64,000 nucleotides of DNA from Nocardioides astragali (GTDB taxonomy: Bacteria; Actinomycetota; Actinomycetes; Propionibacteriales; Nocardioidaceae). The notes under the pieces are model-generated. The model saw only the letters and a list, made by a program, of their open reading frames with translations. It searched no databases and had not been told where the DNA came from. Location: positions 186,001 through 250,000 of the forward strand of contig NZ_JAFMZM010000006.1 of NCBI RefSeq assembly GCF_024436375.1, written 5' to 3'. Of this stretch, positions 16,070 through 26,900 are shown in pieces (position 1 is the stretch's first letter; every line of letters begins with the position of its first letter). Position numbers and translations under genes: made by a program.

Positions 16070-16894
16070 ATGGGCTTCCGGGACCGCGGCCTCGAGATCA
16101 AGACCCCCGAGCAGATCGACCTGATGCGGGTGGCCGGTCGGCTCGTGGGGGAGACCCTCGAGCTGCTCCGGGACGCGGCCCGTCCGGGCGTCAGCACGCA
16201 GGAGCTCGACACCCTCGCGGAGACCAACATCCGTGACCACGGTGGCGTGCCCTCCTTCCTCGGCTACGGCGTACCCCCGTTCCCCGCGACGATCTGCGCC
16301 TCGGTCAACGACCAGGTCGTGCACGGCATCCCGGGCCCGCGGACCCTCGCCGAGGGTGACGTGATCTCCATCGACTGCGGCGCGATCGTGGAGGGGTGGC
16401 ACGGCGACGCGGCCATCACGGTGCCGATCGGGGAGGTCGCCGACGACGTCCGTGACCTCCTGCGGGTCACCGAGGAGGCGCTGTGGCGCGGCATGGCCGC
16501 TGCGCGCCTCGGGGGCCGGGTCACCGACATCAGCCACGCGGTGGAGTCCTACGTCCGCTCCCAGGGCCGCTACGGCATCCTCGAGGACTACACCGGCCAC
16601 GGCATCGGCACGGAGATGCACATGGAGCCCAGCGTGCCCAACGTCGGCCGGCGCGGGCGTGGTCCCTCGATCGTCGAGGGTCTCGCTCTGGCCGTGGAGC
16701 CGATGGTGACCCTGGGCAGCAAGCACACCGACGTGCTCGAGGACGAGTGGACCGTGGCCACGGTCGACGGGTCGATGTCAGCGCACTTCGAGCACACCTT
16801 CACCGTGACCCCTCAGGGCGCGTGGGTGCTGACCGCCGTGGACGGCGGCGAGGCCCGGCTGGCCGCGCTGGGCGTCCCATTCGGCGGACGCTGA
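16070..16894 (+). CDS. map: Methionine aminopeptidase, type I
   Basis: Map removes the initiator Met from new proteins. The 274-residue pita-bread-fold enzyme shows the expected metal ligands: Asp in SIDCGA, Asp in GDAAIT, His in GHGIG, Glu in AVEPM and Glu in FEHTFTV. It has no N-terminal zinc-finger extension. It follows adk by 8 bases. In most actinobacteria infA comes shortly after; here a 15-kb block intervenes. Confidence 0.96.
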   Translation: MGFRDRGLEIKTPEQIDLMRVAGRLVGETLELLRDAARPGVSTQELDTLAETNIRDHGGVPSFLGYGVPPFPATICASVNDQVVHGIPGPRTLAEGDVISIDCGAIVEGWHGDAAITVPIGEVADDVRDLLRVTEEALWRGMAAARLGGRVTDISHAVESYVRSQGRYGILEDYTGHGIGTEMHMEPSVPNVGRRGRGPSIVEGLALAVEPMVTLGSKHTDVLEDEWTVATVDGSMSAHFEHTFTVTPQGAWVLTAVDGGEARLAALGVPFGGR

Positions 16895-16939
16895 CGCCGG
16901 ATTCGCACGCGGCTGCCCGGGCGTGGAACACTAGGCACC

Positions 16940-17047
16940 GCAGGAGGGGAGTATTTCCCCGCAGTGGTGTCGTCAGTACGGCCCCCGCGCGAGCGGAGCC
17001 CGGTGCCACTGGTTCGCCGGTGACGTGCGAGCGGAAGAGACCTCCGG
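16940..17047 (+). promoter_or_regulatory. yybP-ykoY (Mn2+-sensing) riboswitch
   Basis: The region before the terC-family gene has the yybP-ykoY layout. GGAGG (16943-16947) runs straight into the conserved GGAGTA element. A CGTCAGTACGG junction follows at 16971-16981, a GC-rich arm comes after it, and GAAGAGA precedes the closing CCTCC at 17041-17045, which pairs with the first GGAGG. Known members bind Mn2+ and switch on Mn exporters, including TerC/Alx-family genes. The downstream gene fits exactly. A possible -10 (TAGGCA, 16932-16937) lies just upstream. Confidence 0.8.
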
Positions 17048-17101
17048 CGTCCGTGTGGTTCGCGGACACCGAAACTCACCCTCATCCCTAGGAGCATCAG
17101 C

Positions 17102-18130
17102 GTGGACGTCCCCACCTGGGTCTGGATCGCCACTGCAGTGGTGACCATCGCGATCTTCACCTTCGACCTCGCCGTGGTCGGCCGCCGGCCCCACGAGCCG
17201 AGCATGAAGGAGTGCGCGACCTACCTCTCGATCTACGTCGGTCTCGCCGTGATCTTCGGCCTCGGTGTCTGGTACACCTCCGGCGGCACGCCGGCGCTGG
17301 AGTTCTACTCCGGCTGGTTGGTGGAGTACTCGCTCTCCATCGACAACCTCTTCATCTTCATCATCATCATGGCCAAGTTCGCCGTGCCACGGCAGCTGCA
17401 GCAGTACGCCCTGATGGTGGGCATCGTGATGGCGCTGGTCATGCGCGCCATCTTCATCGCCGTCGGCGCCGCGGCGATCAGCAACTTCAGCTGGGTCTTC
17501 TACCTGTTCGGCCTGTTCCTGGTCTACACGGCCGTCAAGCTGGCCAAGGAGGGCGCGGAGGACGAGGACGAGGAGTTCGAGGAGAACAAGCTCGTCGCGT
17601 TCATCGAACGTCGCTTCCCCGCCACCTCGGAGTGGCACGGCAAGAGCCTGTTCACGCAGGGCGTCAACGGCAGGCGCATGATCACCCCGATGTTCATCGT
17701 GATCGTCACGCTCGGCACCACCGACCTGCTGTTCGCCCTCGACTCGATCCCCGCGATCTTCGGCATCACCAAGGAGCCCTACCTGGTGCTCACGGCCAAC
17801 ATCTTCGCGTTGATGGGCCTGCGCCAGCTCTACTTCCTCATCGGTGGCCTGCTCCAGCGCCTGATCTACCTCTCCTACGGCCTCGCGTTCCTGCTGGCGT
17901 TCATCGGCGTGAAGCTGACCCTGCACGCGATGCACGAGAACGAGCTGTCGTTCATCAACGGCGGCGAGCACATCACGTGGGCTCCCGAGATCCCGATCTG
18001 GCTCTCGCTCGTGGTCATCCTGGCCACCCTGGTGGTGACCGCGGTCCTCTCGCTGTGGGCCTCCAGCCGCATGACGCCCGAGGAGCAGGACGCCGCCACG
18101 GGTCCACGCCGCGACTGGGACGACGGCTGA
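17102..18130 (+). CDS. TerC/Alx-family integral membrane protein, probable Mn2+ exporter
   Basis: The 342-residue protein has about nine membrane segments, starting at residues 4-24. The two family repeats carry the acidic signatures VEYSLSIDNLFIF and GTTDLLFALDSIPAIFGI, whose Asp and Asn residues are thought to bind the metal. An acidic cytoplasmic loop (EDEDEEFEEN) lies between them. Alx and other TerC proteins export manganese. The riboswitch upstream supports this role more than tellurite resistance. GTG 17102 is preceded by TAGGAGCATCAG. It lies between map and the kinase cluster and ends 63 bases before the convergent kinase gene. Confidence 0.88.
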   Translation: MDVPTWVWIATAVVTIAIFTFDLAVVGRRPHEPSMKECATYLSIYVGLAVIFGLGVWYTSGGTPALEFYSGWLVEYSLSIDNLFIFIIIMAKFAVPRQLQQYALMVGIVMALVMRAIFIAVGAAAISNFSWVFYLFGLFLVYTAVKLAKEGAEDEDEEFEENKLVAFIERRFPATSEWHGKSLFTQGVNGRRMITPMFIVIVTLGTTDLLFALDSIPAIFGITKEPYLVLTANIFALMGLRQLYFLIGGLLQRLIYLSYGLAFLLAFIGVKLTLHAMHENELSFINGGEHITWAPEIPIWLSLVVILATLVVTAVLSLWASSRMTPEEQDAATGPRRDWDDG

Positions 18131-18193
18131 GCCGGCGATCCGTCCTGACGGGTCAGCAGGTCGCGGCGGTGCGTCGTACGGCGGCCGCCGCGA

Positions 18194-19603
18194 TCAGGAC
18201 ACGCACTCGCTGACGCTCGGCGAGTTGTCGGCTCCCCGAGTCATCCGCACGTCGAGGCAGACGGCCTCGTCCGTCCTGACGAGGAGCTGCCGCGCGGTGG
18301 TGGTGCCGTAGGAGTCGGTGTCGTCGCGGTGGTAGCTGAAGGAGTCGCCGGGCTCGACGCGGACAGGCGCGTTCCACTCGAACAGGACGCCCCGAGCCGT
18401 ACGGCGTCCGGTGAGCGTCGGCGCCTCCGTCAGCACGTCGGGAACGACGTCGCTCGGTGTCTGCGACTCGGTCGGGACGACGACGCCGGGGTCCTCCCCG
18501 CGCCCGTCGCCACGGAGGACGAGGAAGCCGACCAGCAGGGCGACCACGACCGCGCCGACGCCGGCCCACACCAGGCCCGACACGCCGCCGGTGTCCTCCT
18601 CGTCGGAGCCGGAGGCGGGGGTCGGGTCCTGGGCGGCGATGCGGCGCGGCCCGCTGGCGGAGATGACGGTCACCGGCTTCATCGCGGTGGCGTCCTCGGG
18701 AGCCTCCGCGACCTCGGGAGCCGACACCGAGGAGTCGGGCCGGTCGCCCTCCACCGCGACCGCGGTGCGCGCCCAGCCCGCGGCGGACTCGATCCGCTGC
18801 AGGGCCCGAGCGAGCTCGAGGGCACTGGCCGGCCGGTGCTCGGGACGCTTGGCGAGGCACTGCTGGAGCAGCCGGTCGAGCGCCGGCGGCACGTCTGGAC
18901 GCTGGGTGGCCGGGGGAGCGGCGTGCAGGATGCGGGCACTCAGGGCCCGGGTGGAGTTGTCACCCGAGGGGATGGAGAACGGCGAGCGCCCCACGAGCAG
19001 GTGCCAGATGGTGGCACCGAGCGAGTAGACGTCGGAGGCGACCGAGCCGTTGGAGCGCCCGTCGAGGAGCTCCGGCGGGGACCAGGGGTAGGAGATCCGG
19101 ACGTCGTGGTCGCCCTCGACCTCGGACATGTGACCGGCGATGCCGAAGTCGGTCAGCGCCGGCTCGTGGTAGCTGGTGACCAGGACGTTGCTGGGCTTGA
19201 TGTCGCGGTGCAGGATCCCCGAGCGGTGGGCCGTCTCGATCGCGCTGGCCAGCTTGATGCCCGTCGACACCGCGTCCACGGGAGCCATCGGGTTGGAGCG
19301 CACGCGCACGCCGAGGTCCGGCGGTGGGCAGTAGCGCATGACGAGGAACGGGCGGCCGCCCTCGGCGGTCACGCCGGCCGTGATCACCGAGACGATGTAG
19401 GGGTGGTCGGCCAGCCGCGCCATCGAGTTGGCCTCGGCGGTGAACAGGTACTTCTCGCGGTCGGTCAGCGGCACGTCGGGTCGTACGACCTTGACCGCGA
19501 CGCGCTGGCGCGGCCACTGCTGCTCGTAGAGGAACACGTCGGCGAAACCGCCGCTGCCCAGGTGCTCGACGAAGGCGAACCCGGGGATGACGGGAGCGCT
19601 CAC
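18194..19603 (-). CDS. Membrane-anchored Ser/Thr protein kinase (PknB-like, Hanks type)
   Basis: The 469-residue protein has an intact kinase domain at residues about 8-270. It has the Gly-rich loop GSGGFADVF, Lys38 in VAVKVV, the catalytic loop HRDIKPSN with Asp134, and the magnesium motif DFG at 152-154. A linker and one membrane helix (about 342-364) follow. Then comes an extracellular domain of about 104 residues with two Cys; it is not a PASTA repeat set and is weakly FN3-like. The GTG start at 19603 overlaps the FHA gene stop by 4 bases, so the two are translationally coupled. It probably phosphorylates partners in this cluster, such as the FHA protein. The target is not known. Confidence 0.92.
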   Translation of the reverse strand: MSAPVIPGFAFVEHLGSGGFADVFLYEQQWPRQRVAVKVVRPDVPLTDREKYLFTAEANSMARLADHPYIVSVITAGVTAEGGRPFLVMRYCPPPDLGVRVRSNPMAPVDAVSTGIKLASAIETAHRSGILHRDIKPSNVLVTSYHEPALTDFGIAGHMSEVEGDHDVRISYPWSPPELLDGRSNGSVASDVYSLGATIWHLLVGRSPFSIPSGDNSTRALSARILHAAPPATQRPDVPPALDRLLQQCLAKRPEHRPASALELARALQRIESAAGWARTAVAVEGDRPDSSVSAPEVAEAPEDATAMKPVTVISASGPRRIAAQDPTPASGSDEEDTGGVSGLVWAGVGAVVVALLVGFLVLRGDGRGEDPGVVVPTESQTPSDVVPDVLTEAPTLTGRRTARGVLFEWNAPVRVEPGDSFSYHRDDTDSYGTTTARQLLVRTDEAVCLDVRMTRGADNSPSVSECVS

Positions 19604-20820
19604 CGGGCAACCGCTCCCGTCTCGAACCGCACGGCGTAGACCTGCGCCATGTCGAGGACCGTGCCCGACTCGAGGACGTAGGAGTCGCCGGGGCGCATCC
19701 GTTGCGGCTGGCGACCGGGGAGCGCGATCGTCGTACCGCCGCGGCTGTCGAGGTCGCGTGCCACGACGTCCCAGCCGTCGAGCTCGATCTGGAGGTGCCG
19801 GCGTGAGACGAAGGAGTGGTCGGCGGGCAGGTGCACCAGGTGCGGCCAGTCGGTGCTGCCGTCGGCGGGGGCGGGCTTGCGCCCCAGGATCACGCCACGG
19901 TCGAGCGGCACGACCTCGCCGGTCGGCAGGCGCAGGCCGCCCAGCGACGGCCGGTCCACGCGACGCGGCTCCTGCGGCGCGACCCGCTGGTGGCAGACCC
20001 GGCACTGCGGGGAGATCGGCGGCGTGAGGTGACCCAGCGGGCAGCTGACCGCGAGCACCGTGGGCGCCGTGCTGTGCGACAGGTGCGCCGGGCGGAAGGT
20101 GGTCGACCCGTCGTGGTCGTCCGGCTCGTCCGTCGCCGGGGCGCTGTGGGGCTCCGACGGCGGCCGGATGGTCGTGTGGGTGCCCGCCTCGATGCGTTCC
20201 ATGAGCAGCGGGTCGGGCTCGGACGTGTCGGTCAGCGACCCCGTGTCCTCCACGGGCCGCCGGATGCGCGTGCGCGGGGGAGGGCCGTCGGGGCCCTTCG
20301 CGGCGAGGATGGCCGCGGGGATCCCGTCGATCATGGCCGTCGAGGCGGCGGGGGCCTCGGCCTGCTGCACCTGCTGCACTTGGGGGACGGGCGCGGTGCG
20401 CGCGGAGATCGGCGTGAGCTCGACACGGTCGGCTGCCACCACCCCGCCGACGAGACGCCGGGTCGGCGCGAGGTCGTCGGGATCCGTGCCGCCGTCGAGG
20501 CTGAGGATGCGTCCGGGCCCGGCCAGGCGTACGTGGCCCGCGCCGCGCGACAGGGCGCTGGACGCTCCCGAGGTGAAGTCGACGAGGGCGAGCCCTGGCG
20601 GATCACCGTCGAAGGCCTTCTCGACGATCGCCATCACCCGCTCGACGACGGTCGAACCCGAGGGTGCGCTCATGGACAGGACGTCCCAGATGTCCAGGAC
20701 GACCTGCTCGTCACCTGGGTCGGTCAGCAGCACCCAGTGCGCGCCACTGCCGAGAAGCACACCAGCCCCTCTGGTGTACCTCGCTTCCACGATCAACGTC
20801 GGCTCCCCTCGTACGCCCAC
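19600..20820 (-). CDS. FHA-domain protein with zinc-ribbon-like motif
   Basis: This 406-residue cytoplasmic protein ends in an FHA domain (about 300-400) with the phosphothreonine-binding signatures GVILGRK and SRRHLQIE. Just before it is a Cys/His cluster, CPLGHLTPPISPQCRVCHQR, like a small zinc ribbon. The N-terminal 140 residues form a separate domain I do not recognise, joined by a Pro/Thr-rich linker. FHA domains bind pThr peptides, so it is the natural reader of the adjacent kinase. The GTG start at 20820 faces the divergent giant surface-protein gene across about 130 bases. Confidence 0.85.
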   Translation of the reverse strand: MGVRGEPTLIVEARYTRGAGVLLGSGAHWVLLTDPGDEQVVLDIWDVLSMSAPSGSTVVERVMAIVEKAFDGDPPGLALVDFTSGASSALSRGAGHVRLAGPGRILSLDGGTDPDDLAPTRRLVGGVVAADRVELTPISARTAPVPQVQQVQQAEAPAASTAMIDGIPAAILAAKGPDGPPPRTRIRRPVEDTGSLTDTSEPDPLLMERIEAGTHTTIRPPSEPHSAPATDEPDDHDGSTTFRPAHLSHSTAPTVLAVSCPLGHLTPPISPQCRVCHQRVAPQEPRRVDRPSLGGLRLPTGEVVPLDRGVILGRKPAPADGSTDWPHLVHLPADHSFVSRRHLQIELDGWDVVARDLDSRGGTTIALPGRQPQRMRPGDSYVLESGTVLDMAQVYAVRFETGAVAR

Positions 20821-20951
20821 ACGACATCATCACCTATGGCACCAGCCCGGCGCACGCGGTCCCGACTTGTCGGAACCTCCGCCTGATACATACCCTCCCT
20901 CTGGGTGACTGCGGCGGGCGCACGTCATCTCGTGGGCCAAGGGGGAACGGC
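20821..20951. promoter_or_regulatory. Divergent promoter region of the kinase/FN3 cluster
   Basis: The 131 bases between the FHA gene (leftward) and the FN3 gene (rightward) must hold both promoters. A TGATACAT stretch near 20884 resembles a -10 for the rightward operon, but no convincing -35 is at the right spacing. AAGGGGGAA at about 20939-20947 is a strong ribosome site for GTG 20952. Confidence 0.4.
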
Positions 20952-23900
20952 GTGGCGCGAACGACCTTCGTTCGTCGACACCGAGGGGGCATCGCCTCCG
21001 GTGTCGTGCTCGCGATCGCTGCCACCGCCACGGTGGTCTATGCGGTGACCGCCAACGGCTACAAGTCCCACGAGGCCGAGCTGAACGACGGCGGAGTCTG
21101 GGTCGTCAACGGCAAGAAGGGCTGGTCCGGGCGCCTCAACAAGCCGATCAACCAGCTCGACGGCGTCGTGCCCACCGGCGAGGGCAAGACCCGCATGGAC
21201 GTCGTCCAGGACGGGGCGGCGGTCGTCACCCTCAACATCAACGCCAGCCGGGGACAGGCCATCGAGACCAGCCGTCTGGAGTCCCAGGACGGCGGCGCGG
21301 CCGCGATCCCGACGGATGCGGACGTCCGGATGGCCGGTGGCACGCTGGCCAGCGCGGACGCCGAGACCGGCGAGGTCTGGGCCGTGCGCTACGACGACCA
21401 GCTCGGCAAGCCGACCATGAGCTCGGTCGACCGCCAGGCGGAGGCACTTGCCGAGACCGGCGAGGACGCCGCTCTCGCCGTCAGCCAGGGCGGCACGATC
21501 GTCGTGACGTCCGCCGGCGAGGGCACGGTCACCACGCTCGCACCGGAGGGCGCGGCGTTCGCGGCGCCCGAGTCCCAGGACCTGCCCGACGACGCCGGCC
21601 AGGTCTCCAGCGTCACCACGGTCGGCGAGCGCGTCGTGACCCTCGACTCCGAAGCAGGAGTGCTGCGCGTCCTCGGCGGCAGCAGCGCCCAGGTGCCTCC
21701 GAGGAGCGTGCTCCAGCAGGCCGGTCCCGCCTACGACGCGGTGCTGGTCGGCGCCCCCGAAGCGCTCCTGAGCGTCGACCTCGACTCCGGCGACGTCACC
21801 ACGGTGGCGTCCGGGTCGGGCACCCCGGTCGAGCCCGTACGCCTCGGCGCCTGCGTCTTCGGCGCCTGGTCGGGCGGCGAGGGTGCGGTGGCGGTGCAGT
21901 GCGGGTCGCAGGAGCCCAACGAGAACGACCTCGGTGGCGACGCCACCAATCTGGCCTTCCGGGTCAACCGCGGCGAGATCGTGCTCAACGACGCCAACAG
22001 CGGCACGGTGTGGGACGTCGAGCAGGACAAGCCCAAGAAGATCGACAACTGGGAAGCGTTCACGTCGAAGGAGCAGGAGGACGACGACGAGAACGAGAAC
22101 GAGAACGAGAGCGACGCCGACAAGCGCCCGCCGCAGGCCAAGCCGGACGCCTACGGCGTGCGCGCCGGACGCACCACGGTGCTGCACCCGCTCGACAACG
22201 ACTCGGCTCCCGAGGGTCGGCTGCTCAGCATCGTCGACGTCGACCAGCCCGGCGGGGGCGTCCGCGTGGAGATCAGCCCTGATGGGCAGACGCTCATCCT
22301 GCAGATGCCCCAGAAGGCTCGCCCCGCGAGCTTCGACTACTTCATCGACGACGGCCGCAACGGGCTCTCGGCCCACGCCACGGTCGACGTCGAGGTGCGT
22401 GAAGGCTCGGAGAACGAGCCACCCGACGTGCGTGAGGGCTACCGGAAGCCCACCTACAAGGTGCCGCACGGCGGCTCACTCGCCGTGCCGGTGCTCTCCG
22501 ACTGGCGCGACGACAGTGACGGCGACACCCTGTTGCTCGACTCCGCGCGGGCCGTGGGCGGGGACGAGTCAGGGGCAGCGGCGCGCACCACGGCCGACGG
22601 CCGGATCCGCTTCACCGCACCGACCACGGCTGCCGAGGGCCAGCAGCTGGTCCGGGTCGAGTTCGCGGTGACCGACGATCGCTCCGAGCCGGTCAGGAAG
22701 TCGATGACCTTCCAGGTGCAGGCGCCCAAGGACCAGACGGCGTTCGCCGCGAGCGCCGAGCCGGACGTCGTGCGCGGGCAGGTCGGCAAGCCGATCAAGA
22801 TCCGTCCGCTGCTCAACGACCTGCCCGGCTCCGATCCCACCACCCTCAACCCAGAGGTCACCCTCGGCGGGAAGGTGCCGCAGCAGCCGGGCGCGAAGAT
22901 CGTCTCGGACCTCGAGGCCGGCGCGCTGACGTTCACCGGCGACCGGCCGGGCACGTACTTCCTCAACTACCACGCGGGTTACGGCATGGCGCCGCTGGAC
23001 CAGGGAACGATCCGGGTGGACGTGAAGCCGCCCCCCAAACGCGCCGCGGAGCCGATCGCCATGCCCGACACGCTGACGGTCTACGGCCAGGCGCCGGGCA
23101 TCGTCGACGTGCTGGCCAACGACCTCGACCCGAGCGGCGGGCTGCTCGTGGTCCAGCGCGCGATCGGCGACCGGAGCAACCAGCTGGACGTCGCCATCAT
23201 CGACGGCCGCTGGTTGCGCATCTCCGCCGTCCAACCGAACCTGGCGCCGTCCACCCAGACCGTCGCCTACACGATCAGCAACGGCACCAGTTCCGCGGTG
23301 CGGGGCGAGGTCGTCGTCACCCAGCGTCCCCAGCCGGCCGACAACACCCCCATCACGGCGGCCGACCGGGTGGTCGTACGGGCCGGCTCCTCGGTGTCGG
23401 CGCCGGTGCTGGACAACGACGTCTCGCCGGCGGGCGACCGGCTCACCCTGCTCAGCGACCTCGTGGACAGCGAGATGCCCGGGCAGCTCCAGGTGGTCGC
23501 GCCCGTCGACGTCACAGGTGAGGTCGGCAAGGCCTTCGTCTCCGGTCGTGTGGTGCGCTACGTCGCCCCCGCCCGGATCAAGGAGCGCGACACCTTCGAC
23601 GTCACCTATGTCGCGCAGAACCTCGAGGGCAAGCGCGCCAGCGGGCTGCTGCGTGTCACGGTGGTCCCGACGGACGACCCCAACGATCCGCCGGAGCCCC
23701 CCACCCTCGAGGGCCGCGTGGTGTCCGCCGACTCGGTCAAGATCCGGGTTCCTGGTGTCGGGGTCGACCGCAACGGTGACCCGGTGACCGTCACCGGCAT
23801 CACGTCTGCCCCGCGGCTGGGACGCATCGTCGGCTACGGCGGCAACTTCCTGGAGTACCAGGCCTACCCGCGGACCGTCGGCACCGACGAGTTCACCTAC

Positions 23901-26900
23901 TCCCTGGTCGACTCCCAGGGCGCCTTCGCCACCGGCACGGTCCGGATCGCCGTCGTGGGGCCCGCACAGCCCCAGCCGCCGCTCGCGGTGGAGGACCGCC
24001 TGACGGTCGAGCCGGGTCGTACGGCCACCTTCGACCCGCTGGCCAACGACTTCATCGCCACGGGCGACACGGTCGAGCTCGAGCTGCTGGAGGCGCCCGA
24101 CACTGTGTCGCGCGACCCGGAGACCAACCTCGTCACCGTGCCGGCTCCGGACTCGCTCGACGCGCCGCCGGTCGTGATCGTCTACCGCGTCACCAACGGC
24201 ATGAGCGAGTCCCGCGCGACGATGACGCTGGAGACCGCCAAGGACTTCAACAACCCTCCGATCGTCTACGACGCGTTCGGTCGCGCCAACGACAGCGGCA
24301 GCGTGGTCGTGGACGTCCTGGAGGGCGCCTACGACCCCGACGGTGCCGCCGAGGACCTCCGGGTCACCGAGGTCGCCCCGTCCGCCACGGTCGTGGACGG
24401 CGTCGAGGTCCGCGCCGACCGGGGCACAGCCCCCCAGGTGCTGCCCTTCGAGGTGCAGGACGGCGACGGAGCCTCGGCCGCCGCGTCGGTGTACATCCCG
24501 CCGACCGGCAACGGGCTGCCCTACGTCGTGGACGGCGCCCTCATCGAGATCGACTCCGGCGCCAGCATGACCGGCAAGCTCTCCGACTACGTCGCCGCAC
24601 CCGCCGGCGCCGACGTACGCCTCGCCTCCGGGCGGCGCTCCTGGTCCGGGTCGCCCTCAGAGCTCCAGGTCGGTCCCGACGGCGACAAGGGCTTCTCCCT
24701 GAGCGCGCCGGTGGGATTCCGGGGTCCGGGCGCGGTGCTGGTGGAGGTCACCTCGGCAACCGATGCGAGCGGCAACGAGGACACGACGACCACCGAGGAC
24801 GGAGCCACCGTGCTGCTCTCGATCCCGGTCCAGGTGGGCGATGACGTGCCCGACCTCCAGTGCCCCTCCACCGTGGTCCCGATCTCGGCCGGGAAGCGGT
24901 TCGAGCTCGACATCGCGTCCTTCTGCACGGTGTTCACGCTCGATCCGCGTGACGCAGCGCGCTTGGACTACGAGGCCGAGTGGAGCCAAAGCGTTGACGG
25001 GCTCGACGTCGGCACCCCGCAGGGCTCGGTCGTCGTGGTGGCGGCCGCGGAGACAGCGACCCAGGGCGGCGAGGCCGTCCTGAGCGTGCGAGCCGGGAAG
25101 AGCAACACCGAGGAGGTGCGCTTCCGGCTCGAGCAGGCGCCACCCCCGACCATGCTCCCGATCAAGGTCGACACGATGGAGGCCGGCCAGAGCCGCACCT
25201 ACGACATCGCGCCCTACCTCCGTGCCGGGGTGGCCGACCCGTCGCCCCAGATTCTCTCGGTGGAGAACACCGGCAACCCGGGCGTGCGTGCCTCGACCGA
25301 CGGCAGCAGGCTCACCCTCACCGCCGAGCGGGACACGCGGGGTGATGAGGCCAGCTTCCGCCTGGTCGTCACCGACGTCGCGTCCTCCGACCCGCCGCCC
25401 GAGCGTCGCGCCGACGCGCGGATCGAGTTCCAGGTCGTCGGCGCGCCGGCCCCGCCGGGCGAGCCCCGCCCCTACCGGCTCTCCGACGAGGTCGGCACGA
25501 TCAAGATGTCGTGGAAGCCGCCGGACGACGACGGCGGCGCGCCGATCCTCTACTACGTGGTGAAGGAGGAGAAGTCCGGGACACAGCAGCAGTGCGACAC
25601 CAACGAGTGCGTGTTCCGCAAGCTCGAGACCGGTGGCAACTTCAGCTTCCGGGCGCAGGCGGTGAACCGCGTCGGGAAGAGCGAGTGGAGTGGCTTGTCG
25701 CGCTCGGCGCGGGCCGACACCGCGCCGGGGCGCGTGCAGAACATCCGGATGAAGGACCGGGGCGACGGCACGATCCGGATCGCCTGGGACAAGCCCACCA
25801 GCAACACCTCCAGGATCCTCGACTACACGATCACCTGGGCCGGCGGTTCGGCCGTGGTGGCGGGCGACGTCACCGAGTACGAGGCTGGGGGCCTCAACAA
25901 CAACGAGAAGTACTTCTTCACCATCAAGGCGCAGAACAAGGTCGACTACTCGCTGCCTCGCACCTCGCCCGAGATGCAGTCCCTCGGCACACCGGTCGCA
26001 CCGCCGGCACCGTCCGTGACCGACCTCGAGGCCGGCTCCAACCAGACGAACCTGCGGATCGCGTGGCAGGCGGTCCTGCCCGAGGGGCCGGGCCCCACCG
26101 TCTACACGGTCACCTACACGAACGGCACCACGTCCGCTGCGGTGCCGGGTTGCCAGAAGCTGGCCTCCTTGACCTGCACACACTCCGGCGTGCCCTACGA
26201 CGGGCTCACCTACACCTACCGGGTCGTGGCCGCCAACCAACCGGGCAACCGCTCCGTGCCCAGCGAAGGCACGGCCATCGAGGCCGTCGGTCGTCCGGCG
26301 CAGTGGGGTGCCTTCCAGCTCCGCGGCACCGGCACCAGCCAGGAGGCCGAGGTCACCTACACGGTCCCCGATTCACGCGGCGACACGAGTCGTGTCGAGA
26401 TCCTCGTCGGCGGCCTGGTGGTCAAGTCGTTCGCGCAGCAGACCGGCCCCCACACCACTCGTGTGCTGACGCCCAACAACGAGCAGCCCCATCCCGTCCA
26501 GCTGCGGGTGTGCAACGAGGACGCTCCCGTGGGGTGCACGGTGAGCGCGCAACAGAACGTACAGACCTACGGCCGCCTCGACGGCATGCTCGCGGACATC
26601 CCCGATGCCGCGGTCAACGGCAAGAGCGTCACCTGGACGGTGAACGGCTCCAGCAACGGCGACGCGGCCCAGCTCTACTTCCGCATCGACGGAGGGGCGG
26701 AGCAGGTCCTCGACCTCAACGAGACCGGCACCTTCACCCGCTCGATCAGCACCACCACCGCGGACTTCGCCCAGCAGACGAAGCTGGAGGTGTGGCTGCG
26801 AGACAGCTCGCCCGGCGGTCGCGGTGAGTCCTACAAGAGCAAGACCTCCACCAGCGGTGTGCCGACGCCGGGTGTGTCGGTCACCAAGAGGCTCGCGTGC

